The notes: generated by a model from the sequence alone, not told the origin. A DNA stretch of 7,100 bases from Actinomycetota bacterium (GCA_005885085.1 VAXY01000204.1:1-7100); one strand, 5' to 3'. Positions 1-5,887 are shown, numbered from the stretch's first letter. Program-made: numbers and translations.

Positions 1-23
1 GGCTTTGCCGGCACAGCGGATAA

Positions 24-30
24 AAGGAGG
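24..30 (+). promoter_or_regulatory. Shine-Dalgarno of atpE
   Basis: AAGGAGG lies 6 nt upstream of the GTG at 37. It is a near-perfect anti-16S match and the best ribosome binding site in the ATP synthase block. This fits the need for many c subunits per enzyme. It also decides the GTG at 37 as the start, because the frame stays open to the left edge of the window with no other start codon. Confidence 0.85.
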
Positions 31-36
31 AATCAA

Positions 37-297
37 GTGCACACGCTTTTGGCAGCGACGTCAGGTGATGTCACCAAAGCCGGGAAGGCGATCGGGCTTG
101 CGCTCGGCATCGGGCTCGGCTCGCTCGGCGCCGGCATCGGCATCGGGAACATCTTCGGCTCCATGATCCAGTCGGTCGCGCGCCAGCCGGAGCTGCGGGG
201 CGAGCTACAGGGCATCCAGTGGCTCGGCTTCGCGCTGACCGAGGCGGTCGTGTTCTACGGCCTGCTCGGCTCGATCCTCGCCTACGTCCTCGTCTAG
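37..297 (+). CDS. atpE: F-type ATP synthase subunit c (proteolipid)
   Basis: This 86-residue protein forms the membrane rotor ring of Fo that carries protons across the membrane. It has the expected hairpin of two hydrophobic helices. Helix 1 is glycine-rich (about residues 18-42, with repeated GxG spacing). The polar loop carries the conserved RQP at 49-51. Helix 2 (about 61-85) holds the ion-binding carboxylate Glu69 in the context LTEA. Na+-type c rings usually have Gln in helix 1 and Ser/Thr right after the Glu. Here the corresponding positions are Ile36 and Ala70, so proton coupling is inferred. The GTG start is set by the Shine-Dalgarno at 24-30. The stop TAG (295-297) shares its last base with a possible GTG start of atpF. 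Length is normal for the family. Subunit a (atpB) presumably lies just upstream, outside the window. Confidence 0.96.
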   Translation: MHTLLAATSGDVTKAGKAIGLALGIGLGSLGAGIGIGNIFGSMIQSVARQPELRGELQGIQWLGFALTEAVVFYGLLGSILAYVLV

Positions 298-308
298 TGG
301 CTCCACTA

Positions 309-836
309 ATGGTCGGAACCAGCCCGCTCATCGCCCCGCTTCCAGGTCTGATGATCTGGACGCTGGTGACGTTCGGCCTGACGTACTGGGTCCTGAAGCG
401 GTTCGCGTTCGGGCGCATCCAGGCGGCGATCGACGAGCGCCGCGAGCGGATCCGGCGGTCGATCGAGGAAGCCGAGCGCGCGCGCGACGAGGCGCGCAAG
501 CTGCTCGAGGAGCACCGGGCGCTGATCGGCCAGGCGCGCGGGCAGGCAGAGGAGATCCTGGCCGAGGCGCGCAAGGTCGCGGACTCGCAGCGCCAGCGCG
601 TCAAGGAGGAGACGGAGGCCGACCGCCAGCGTCGGCTCGAAGAGACGAAACGCCAGATCGAGGCCGAGACGCACCGCGCGCTCGAGCAGATTCGTGCGGA
701 GGTCGCGGAGCTGACGCTGGTCGCGACGGCAAAGGTGACCGGCAAGGTGCTCGACGACGCCGACCACCGGCGTCTGATCGAGGACGCGATCAAGGACCTC
801 GACTTTTCCGCGCTCGAGCAGGAGCCGGTCCGATAG
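309..836 (+). CDS. atpF: F-type ATP synthase subunit b
   Basis: This is the peripheral stalk subunit that holds the F1 head against the rotating c ring. The 175-residue product has one N-terminal membrane helix (about residues 12-30, rich in Leu, Trp, Val and Phe). A long, highly charged helix follows (about 35-150, rich in Glu, Arg, Ala and Gln) of the kind that dimerises as a right-handed coiled coil. The C-terminal part would contact delta and alpha. Start choice is uncertain. I take the ATG at 309. An in-frame GTG at 297 overlaps the atpE stop (TAGTG) and would add four residues by translational coupling. Neither has a clear Shine-Dalgarno. An ATG at 219 is also in frame but lies inside atpE and encodes arginine-rich shadow sequence, so it is rejected. 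Length fits the family. Confidence 0.93.
   Translation: MVGTSPLIAPLPGLMIWTLVTFGLTYWVLKRFAFGRIQAAIDERRERIRRSIEEAERARDEARKLLEEHRALIGQARGQAEEILAEARKVADSQRQRVKEETEADRQRRLEETKRQIEAETHRALEQIRAEVAELTLVATAKVTGKVLDDADHRRLIEDAIKDLDFSALEQEPVR
820..824 (+). promoter_or_regulatory. Shine-Dalgarno of atpH supporting an ATA start
   Basis: AGGAG inside the 3' end of atpF sits 8 nt upstream of the ATA at 833. That is good spacing for initiation there. It is the main sequence evidence that translation of atpH begins at a non-standard codon rather than at the GTG at 947. Confidence 0.55.
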
Positions 837-1366
837 CTGCCGTCCATCGCACGTACGCCCAGGCGCTCTTCGAGGCTGCGAAGGAAGCCGGCCGTCTGCA
901 CCAGATCGGTGAGGAGCTCGCCGATTTCGCGGCTGCGGTCCACGACGTGCCCGAGTTGCGGGCGGTGCTGCGCAATCCGCAGCTCGAGCCGCGCGTCAAG
1001 GTCGCCGTGCTCGACGACCTGCTGGGCGGCGCGGACGAGTTCGTACACAACTTCCTTCGCCTCGTCGCGGAGAAGGGCCGCAGCGGACAGATCGAGGACA
1101 TCGCGCGCGAGTTCGACCGCCTGCTGGCAGTCGAGGAGCGCCGACTCGACGTCGAGCTCACGACGGCGCGTGCACTCTCCGAGGACGAAGCGCGTGACCT
1201 GCTGAAGCAGATCGAGAAGGCGTCCGGGCGCACGGTCGAGGCGACGCGCAAGGTCGATCCGAACTTGATCGGCGGATTCGTCCTACAAGCCGGTTCGATG
1301 CGTGTCGACGCGAGCGTCCGCGGCCGGCTCGAAGGTCTACGTCAAGAACTCGTCAAAGGGAGATAA
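833..1366 (+). CDS. atpH: F-type ATP synthase subunit delta, apparent ATA start
   Basis: Delta joins the stator stalk (b) to the top of the F1 head. Counted from the ATA at 833 the protein has 177 residues, the usual family length. Its N-terminus (AAVHRTYAQALFEAAKEAG) is the conserved alpha-helical opening of delta, which packs on alpha. The C-terminal signature region (VDPNLIGGFVLQAG, about residues 141-154, followed by the RVDASVRGRL segment) is intact. No ATG, GTG or TTG occurs in frame between about 776 and 946. The GTG at 947 would remove 38 conserved residues and has no matching position in the family. The ATA overlaps the atpF stop as ATAG, resembling the common ATGA coupling overlap, and has AGGAG 8 nt upstream. 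Either the gene truly uses AUA or a sequence error hides a normal start. Gene identity is secure; the start is not. Confidence 0.88.
   Translation: MAAVHRTYAQALFEAAKEAGRLHQIGEELADFAAAVHDVPELRAVLRNPQLEPRVKVAVLDDLLGGADEFVHNFLRLVAEKGRSGQIEDIAREFDRLLAVEERRLDVELTTARALSEDEARDLLKQIEKASGRTVEATRKVDPNLIGGFVLQAGSMRVDASVRGRLEGLRQELVKGR
1357..1362 (+). promoter_or_regulatory. Shine-Dalgarno of atpA
   Basis: AGGGAG at the 3' end of atpH lies 6 nt before the GTG at 1369. That GTG opens with VKLRPD, the typical N-terminus of subunit alpha, so it is the ancestral start. The frame then hits TGA at 1387, after six codons. Confidence 0.7.
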
Positions 1367-1368
1367 GC

Positions 1369-2839
1369 GTGAAGCTGCGCCCGGACTGAAGGAACGGATC
1401 GAGCACTACGACGTCGAGACCGACCTCGCCGAGGTCGGCACCGTTCTCCAGGTCGGTGACGGCATCGCCCGCGCGTACGGGCTCGAGAACGCAGTCGCGA
1501 TGGAGATGCTCGAGCTCGAGCACGGCGTCGTGGGCCTCGCGTTCAATCTCGAGGAGGACGACGTCGGTGCCGCGCTCTTCGGCGAGTGGCAGCACGTGAA
1601 GGAGGGCGAGCCGGTGCGGCGCACGGGCAAGGTCGCGAGCGTCCCGGTCGGCGACGCCTTGCTCGGCCGCGTCGTCGATCCGCTCGGGAACCCGCTCGAC
1701 GGTGGCGGCCCGATCGACACGTCCGAAACCCGCCTGCTGGAGTTCAAAGCGCCGGGCGTGGTCGCACGCCAGCCGGGACCAATGTCGGCCGCGGTCAGCG
1801 GGAGCTGATCATCGGCGACCGCCAAACGGGCAAGACCGCGATCCTGATCGACACGATCCTCAACCAGAAGGACACGGACGTCGTCTGCATCTACGTCGCG
1901 ATCGGCCAGAAAGCGTCGACGGTTGCGCAGGTGTACGAGAAGCTCCGCGACGAGGGCGCGATGGAGTACACGACGATCGTCTCCGCCGCCGCGCAGGAGG
2001 CGGCGCCGATCAAGTGGATGGCTCCGTTCGCCGGCTGCGCGATGGGCGAGCACTTCCTCTACGACGGGAAGCACGCGGTCGTCATGTACGACGACCTCTC
2101 GAAGCACGCGGACGCGTACCGGCAGCTCTCGCTGCTGTTGCGCCGACCGCCCGGCCGCGAGGCTTTCCCGGGTGACGTCTTCTACCTCCACTCGCGACTG
2201 CTCGAGCGTGCGTGCAAGCTCTCCGACGAGAACGGCGGCGGCTCGCTGACGGCGTTGCCCATCATCGAGACTCAGGCGGGCGACGTCGCGGCGTACATCC
2301 CGACAAATGTGATCTCGATCACCGACGGCCAGATTTACCTCGAGTCCGATCTCTTCTTCTCGGGCGTCCGGCCGGCCGTGAACGTCGGCATCTCCGTATC
2401 ACGCGTCGGCGGCGCGGCCCAGACGAAGGCGATGAAGAAGGTCGCCGGCCGCCTGCGGCTCGACCTGTCGCAGTACCGCGAGCTGGAGGCGTTCGCGCAA
2501 TTCGGCTCGGAGCTCGACCAGGCGACACAGCAGGCGCTCGCCCGCGGCGAGCGGATGGTCGCCACGCTGAACCAGCCGCAGTACCAGCCGTGGCCGATGG
2601 AGGAACAGGTCGCCGCGCTCTACGCGGGCGTGAACGGCTTCCTCGACCGGGTTCCGGTGCCGCAGGTCCCGCGCTTCCAGGACGAGCTGCGTGAGCATCT
2701 GCGCACGGAGGGCTCGATCCTGAAGGAGATCCGCGAGAGCGGCGACCTCTCGGACGAGACCGCAGAGAAGCTGAACGCGGAGCTGACGAAGTTCCAACAG
2801 GGCTTCAACGTCGAAGAGGAAGCGTCGCTCGTCGCCTAG
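1369..2839 (+). pseudogene. atpA: F-type ATP synthase subunit alpha, disrupted by two frame-shifting losses
   Basis: Alpha forms the non-catalytic nucleotide-binding sites of the F1 head. Recognisable alpha sequence runs through three frames. A GTG at 1369 gives VKLRPD, then TGA. Sequence from about 1386 to 1775 (LKERIEHYD through ARQP) is the N-terminal beta-barrel domain and the start of the nucleotide-binding domain, and it ends at TGA 1806. Sequence from about 1778 to 2839 (TNVGRGQRELIIG onward) is the rest. That part includes Walker A GDRQTGKT (1814-1837), the alpha/beta signature PAVNVGISVS (2372-2401) with the Arg just after it, and the complete C-terminal helical domain. Against the usual alpha sequence, a few residues are missing near 1386 and about 15 (VKEPLQTGIKAIDAM-like) near 1776. 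Together the losses do not restore frame. All other core residues look conserved, which argues for very recent damage or an assembly error rather than an old pseudogene. An ATG at 1302 in the second frame lies inside atpH and is not a credible native start. Confidence 0.88.
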
Positions 2840-2873
2840 TGCCCCTCCCAGCAATACATGCCCGCTTCTGGCC

Positions 2874-2965
2874 CGCTAGCACGCTGCGCGAGCGTCCACC
2901 CTCGTCCTTACCCAGGCTTCTAGCCTGGGCTACGGACGAGTGCGGCCTCTCGCTTGGTGCTAGCG
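2874..2965. repeat. Palindromic intergenic element inside the ATP synthase operon
   Basis: The 163-bp gap between atpA and atpG holds a 92-bp segment. It is bounded by a 9-bp inverted repeat, CGCTAGCAC (2874-2882) and GTGCTAGCG (2957-2965), and encloses two further hairpins (2881-2895 and 2901-2940). Three CTAG tetramers, usually rare in bacterial DNA, fall within it. It has no coding potential that I can see. It could be a REP- or MITE-like dispersed element or an RNA-processing site. The GCTAGC cores are self-palindromic, so part of the boundary symmetry is trivial. Confidence 0.45.
2901..2940 (+). repeat. Strong two-part stem-loop between atpA and atpG
   Basis: CTCGTCC (2901-2907) pairs with GGACGAG (2934-2940), and CCCAGGCT (2911-2918) pairs with AGCCTGGG (2922-2929) around a TCT loop. 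The two stems are separated by an internal loop (TTA opposite CTAC). That makes 15 base pairs in a 40-nt structure. No T-tract follows, so it is not a canonical terminator. It may pause or process the operon mRNA, or be one copy of a dispersed palindrome. Confidence 0.75.
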
Positions 2966-2990
2966 ACCCAGAAACTGGGCTGCATCACTG

Positions 2991-2997
2991 GAAGGGG
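2991..2997 (+). promoter_or_regulatory. Shine-Dalgarno of atpG
   Basis: GAAGGGG lies 5 nt before the ATG at 3003. The site lets atpG be translated on its own, without coupling to the distant atpA stop. Confidence 0.65.
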
Positions 2998-3002
2998 CAC
3001 TA

Positions 3003-3893
3003 ATGGCCTCACTCCAGGACATCCGGCGCCGGATCCGGTCGGTCGGCAACACGCGCAAGATCACGCGTGCGCTGGAGCTCGTCGCGGCGTCCAAGCTCCG
3101 ACGTGCGCAGGCGCGCATCGAGGACATGCGCCCGTATGCCGACCGGATGCTCGAGCTGATGTCCGGCACCGCGCGGGCGAGCACGTCGGTGCGCGGGCTG
3201 CCGCTCCTGCAGCAACGCGAGGTCCGCACGGTCGCCGTCGTCACGATGATGGGCGACCGCGGTCTCTCGGGCCCGTTCAACTCCCAGGTCCTCCGGCGGG
3301 CCCTTGCGGTCAACCGGCAGCTGCGGGCCGAGGGCAAGCAGGTGCGCTGGATCGGCGTCGGCCGCCGAGGCGTCGGATCTCTGCGCTTCCGCCGGCTCGA
3401 CCTGTCCGGCGAGTTCACCGGCTTCACCGACGACCCGCGCTACGCGGATGCGCAGGCGATCGCCCACCGGGTGATCGAGCTGTACACCGATGAAGAGGTC
3501 GACCGAGTTGTCGTGATCTACAACCGCTTCGAGTCAGCCTTGACCCAAACGGTGACCGAGCAAGAGCTCCTGCCGCTCTCGGAAGCCCTCCTGGAAACCG
3601 AGGAGGAAGAGCGCCGAGAAGACGCCCTCAGAGGCGACTTCATCTTCGAGCCGGAGCCGGAGGAAATCCTGGAACGACTCCTCCCGGTCTATGTCGAGAC
3701 GGAGCTCTACCGAGCCCTGTTGGAGTCGGCAGCCTCGAAGCACGGCGCCCAGATGACCGCAATGAGAAACGCGTCGAAAAACGCAGGCGAGCTGATCGAC
3801 AGCCTGACCCTGGCAATGAACAGAGCGAGGCAAGCCGAAATCACCCAGGAGATCCTGGAAGTGGTAGCCGGCGCCGATGCTTTGACCACGTAA
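3003..3893 (+). CDS. atpG: F-type ATP synthase subunit gamma
   Basis: Gamma is the central shaft that couples rotation of the c ring to catalysis in the F1 head. The 296-residue product has the classic N-terminal shaft helix (MASLQDIRRRIRSVGNTRKI, then TRALELVAASKLRRAQ), a central Rossmann-like region (about residues 75-195) and the long C-terminal helix. That helix ends in the family signature, about residues 281-293 (TQEILEVVAGADA). Length is close to the usual 285-300. An acidic stretch at about 195-225 (LLETEEEERRED, then EPEPEEILE) is somewhat richer in Glu than typical but lies in a variable part. Codon choice changes clearly at about 3490. Upstream there is no GAA and no AGA/AGG; downstream there are about nine GAA, several AGA/AGG and several CGA. 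The protein itself stays intact. atpD should follow but does not. Confidence 0.96.
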   Translation: MASLQDIRRRIRSVGNTRKITRALELVAASKLRRAQARIEDMRPYADRMLELMSGTARASTSVRGLPLLQQREVRTVAVVTMMGDRGLSGPFNSQVLRRALAVNRQLRAEGKQVRWIGVGRRGVGSLRFRRLDLSGEFTGFTDDPRYADAQAIAHRVIELYTDEEVDRVVVIYNRFESALTQTVTEQELLPLSEALLETEEEERREDALRGDFIFEPEPEEILERLLPVYVETELYRALLESAASKHGAQMTAMRNASKNAGELIDSLTLAMNRARQAEITQEILEVVAGADALTT

Positions 3894-3925
3894 AGCCAAC
3901 ACCCAGCCCAAACCCCAAGGCCGGA

Positions 3926-3955
3926 GGCTAAGACAGGCCGAAGGCCGGCTTAGCC
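3926..3955 (+). repeat. Stem-loop downstream of atpG
   Basis: GGCTAAG (3926-3932) pairs with CTTAGCC (3949-3955). Inside it, GGCC (3936-3939) pairs with GGCC (3943-3946) around GAA. The structure begins 33 nt after the atpG stop, has no T-tract, and may protect the mRNA 3' end. Confidence 0.6.
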
Positions 3956-4039
3956 GGAGGCGAACTCAGAGGCCGGGGATGCGCGAAGCCAGCCCCGCCC
4001 TCCGGCCACCGGCAATCGCCCACCAGGAGCCAAATAAGA

Positions 4040-4062
4040 GCCCACGGGCTTGGCCCGTGGGC
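4040..4062 (+). repeat. Perfect 10-bp hairpin
   Basis: GCCCACGGGC and GCCCGTGGGC are perfect inverted copies around a TTG loop. No U-rich tail follows. In form it resembles the CCCAGGCT/AGCCTGGG hairpin at 2911-2929, so both may be intergenic palindromes of one general kind. Confidence 0.65.
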
Positions 4063-4067
4063 GCTCC

Positions 4068-4080
4068 GCCGCGCAGCGGC
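4068..4080 (+). repeat. Small GC hairpin
   Basis: GCCGC and GCGGC pair around a GCA loop directly after the 10-bp hairpin. It is short, and such pairs arise easily in GC-rich DNA, so it may mean little alone. Confidence 0.4.
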
Positions 4081-4090
4081 CGTCCCTAAC

Positions 4091-4115
4091 AAAGAGACGC
4101 TGCAAGCGTCTCTTT
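4091..4115 (+). terminator. Intrinsic terminator ending the ATP synthase transcript
   Basis: AAAGAGACGCT (4091-4101) and AGCGTCTCTTT (4105-4115) form a perfect 11-bp stem around GCA. The 3' arm ends in TTT and continues pyrimidine-rich (CTCTGTC). The A-tract on the 5' side makes it potentially bidirectional. It separates the ATP synthase block from the transporter operon and shows that the first operon ends here without atpD or atpC. Confidence 0.8.
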
Positions 4116-4162
4116 CTCTGTCAGAATGCGGCCCGCCCCCGGAGGAGGGGTGGACCGAAGGG

Positions 4163-4187
4163 TATGGGGATGCGAAGCAGTCCCATA
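4163..4187 (+). promoter_or_regulatory. 5' leader hairpin before the solute-binding protein gene
   Basis: TATGGG (4163-4168) pairs with CCCATA (4182-4187), then a G-T wobble and one A-G mismatch, then TGC (4171-4173) with GCA (4177-4179) around a GAA loop. The structure ends 7 nt upstream of the Shine-Dalgarno (GGAGGGAG, 4195-4202). It could stabilise the mRNA 5' end or modulate translation. There is no match that I recognise to a named riboswitch. Confidence 0.5.
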
Positions 4188-4205
4188 AACGAACGGAGGG
4201 AGTAG

Positions 4206-5852
4206 ATGCATCGACGGAAGCTCTGGCTCTTCGCCGGGGTGGTATTCGCAGCGCTCGCGCTTGCGGCTACCGGCTCGGCGAGGGTGAATGGGCCGGACAG
4301 TGCCTCGGCCAAGTCGGCCGGCACGCTGGTCTTTGGAGCGGAGCAGGGCGGCGGTCCGGACTGGTGTCTGAACCTGATCCTCGACGTGGACTGCAACGCG
4401 TTCTGGAACGTCGTGTTCCAGACGCCGGTCATTCGAGGCGCCTTCCTGTTCACGCCCGCGTTCAAGTACAAGCCGGACCTGATCAGTAAGTACACGCTGC
4501 AGACAAAACCGCAGCGCACTACGTACTACATCCGGAAGAACGCGAAGTGGAGCGACGGCGCCCAGGTGACCGGGAAGGACTTCATCTTCACCTGGAAGAC
4601 GGCGATGAATCCGAAGTACAAGGAGCACATCGACCCGTCAGGCTGGGAAGACATCAGGAGCGTGAAGGGCAACGGCAAGGTCGTCAAGGTCACCTACAAG
4701 CGCAACTACGCGCCATGGAAGGGCCTGTTCAGCTACGTCCTTCCTGCCCATGCTCTCGCGGGCACGGACATGCTGACGGTGTGGAACGACTGCCTGTGCA
4801 ACCCGAAGAAGGGCAACGCCCCGATCAGTGACGGGCCGTTCCTGCTGACCAAGTTCGATCGCGGTTCCGGCGTCACCCTGACGCGGAACACGCACGGCTG
4901 GTACGGCAAGAAGGCCAAGCTCGACTCGATCGTGTTCCGCTTCATCACGAACACGAACTCCGAGATCCAGGCGATCCGCTCCGGTGAGGTCGACGCGATC
5001 TATCCGCAGCCGCAGTTGGCGCTCGCGGACCTGAAGAACCAGTCAGGCCTCAAGGTCATCACGCATCTCGGCCTGCAGTGGGAGCACATCGAGATCCAGG
5101 AAGGCGCCAAGGGCAATCCGCTCGCCAAGCAGGTTTGGCTGCGGCAGGCGCTGATCACGTCGCTCAACCGGGCGGCCGCAGCGAAGGCCCTCTACGGAAC
5201 GCTGAATCCGAACATCTCGGTCCTCAACAGCCTCGTTCGCCTGACGAACGAGCCTGGGTACAAGGCGCACTTCAAGAAGTGGGACTACAACCCGACGAAG
5301 GTCGGGAACATCATGAAGGCGCACAGCTGCACCAAGGGCGGCGACGGCATCTACAGTTGCAGCGGCACCAAGGTGTCGTTCCTGTTCGAGTCGACGGCCG
5401 GAAACGCGCTCCGCACCCTGGCGTTCACGATCTTCCAGGATCAGGCCGCCAAGGCGGGCATCGAGCTGAGGAACGGGTTTGTTCCGGCCGGCACCCTCTT
5501 CGGGAGCCACCTGCCGGATCACAACTTCGACCTCGCGATGTTCACCTACGTGGTCGGAGTCGATCCGCACTACAACGTGAGCATCTTCTCGTGCGGTCTT
5601 CCGGGTAACTACACGGAGTACTGCAACCGCAAGGTGACGAAGCTGCTGACGGCCTCGGATCGTGAGCTGAACGAGGCGAAGCGCACGGTGCTGGTGAATC
5701 AGGCGGACACGATCATGGCCAACGACGTGCCGATGATCCCGCTGTTCCAGCGCGCCACGTATCTGGTCTACAAGTCGAGCGTCCACGGGCTGGTCGACAA
5801 CGCCAGCTCGCAGGGCCCGAGCTTCAACGCGGAAGCCTGGTCGAAGGGCTAG
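4206..5852 (+). CDS. ABC transporter solute-binding protein, family 5 (peptide/nickel type)
   Basis: This 548-residue exported protein belongs to the DppA/OppA-like family (SBP_bac_5) and would capture a peptide or related solute outside the membrane for the permease encoded next. It has a Sec signal peptide: MHRRK, a hydrophobic core at about 6-22 and a likely cut after GSA at 25. The family hallmark YYIRKNAKWSDG (WSDG at 115-118) is followed by TGKDFIFTWK. Later parts show the expected lobes, including the SLNRAAAAKALYG segment and the C-terminal PMIPLFQRATYLVYK. There is no lipobox Cys, unusual for binding proteins of Gram-positive-type bacteria, which are normally lipid-anchored. Instead there are eight Cys in four local pairs (54/63, 196/198, 375/385, 463/473), suggesting disulfides. 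The ATG at 4206 follows GGAGGGAG at 4195-4202. The substrate cannot be told from sequence; dipeptides, oligopeptides, nickel and sugars all occur in this family. Confidence 0.93.
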   Translation: MHRRKLWLFAGVVFAALALAATGSARVNGPDSASAKSAGTLVFGAEQGGGPDWCLNLILDVDCNAFWNVVFQTPVIRGAFLFTPAFKYKPDLISKYTLQTKPQRTTYYIRKNAKWSDGAQVTGKDFIFTWKTAMNPKYKEHIDPSGWEDIRSVKGNGKVVKVTYKRNYAPWKGLFSYVLPAHALAGTDMLTVWNDCLCNPKKGNAPISDGPFLLTKFDRGSGVTLTRNTHGWYGKKAKLDSIVFRFITNTNSEIQAIRSGEVDAIYPQPQLALADLKNQSGLKVITHLGLQWEHIEIQEGAKGNPLAKQVWLRQALITSLNRAAAAKALYGTLNPNISVLNSLVRLTNEPGYKAHFKKWDYNPTKVGNIMKAHSCTKGGDGIYSCSGTKVSFLFESTAGNALRTLAFTIFQDQAAKAGIELRNGFVPAGTLFGSHLPDHNFDLAMFTYVVGVDPHYNVSIFSCGLPGNYTEYCNRKVTKLLTASDRELNEAKRTVLVNQADTIMANDVPMIPLFQRATYLVYKSSVHGLVDNASSQGPSFNAEAWSKG

Positions 5853-5887
5853 GGCGACGCACGGACAGTACGACGTAAGGAAAGACG

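Larger units (their letters stand above)
3894..4205. other. Non-coding gap between atpG and the solute-binding protein gene
   Basis: These 312 bp hold no credible gene on either strand. The segment 3919-3961 has three imperfect copies of GGCCGGAGGC at 16-17 nt spacing. Hairpins follow at 3926-3955, 4040-4062 and 4068-4080, then a terminator at 4091-4115, a leader hairpin at 4163-4187 and the Shine-Dalgarno of the next gene at 4195-4202 (GGAGGGAG). No trace of atpD or atpC sequence is visible. I could not pick out a convincing -35/-10 pair for the downstream gene, although its promoter is expected between about 4116 and 4160. Confidence 0.8.

Noticed and set aside
1..36. 3' end of atpB (subunit a)
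   Set aside because: TAA at 21-23 could be its stop, but only six codons would be visible and they match nothing I can recognise.
219..308. Upstream ATG extension of atpF
   Set aside because: Would overlap atpE by 79 nt and add an arginine-rich stretch before the membrane helix that subunit b does not have.
71..1048. Long minus-strand open frame (325 codons) opposite atpE, atpF and atpH
   Set aside because: Ser/Arg-rich low-information product with no family resemblance. It is a product of GC-rich codon structure opposite three well-identified genes.
1302..1368. ATG at 1302 as the true start of atpA
   Set aside because: The added residues are atpH read in another frame. The genuine start with a ribosome site is GTG 1369.
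1369..1810. Programmed frameshift, bypassing or intein-like explanation for the atpA breaks
   Set aside because: Conserved coding sequence is missing rather than interrupted by extra sequence, so recoding could not restore the protein, and I noticed no obvious slippery site.
1406..2191. Minus-strand open frame opposite atpA
   Set aside because: Composition is typical of an antisense shadow, and the plus strand is clearly atpA through the whole stretch.
2901..2940. Intrinsic terminator between atpA and atpG
   Set aside because: The stem is strong but no U-tract follows, and atpG continues the same operon.
3919..3961. CRISPR-like repeat array
   Set aside because: Repeats are about 10 nt with about 7-nt gaps, imperfect, and number only three. 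No cas genes are present.
4086..4628. Minus-strand open frame across the terminator and the start of the binding protein gene
   Set aside because: It spans the terminator and signal peptide region, has no recognisable domain, and the plus strand is clearly coding.
5043..5786. Minus-strand open frame opposite the binding protein gene
   Set aside because: Arg/Val/Leu-rich shadow without family features; the plus strand encodes conserved family 5 sequence.
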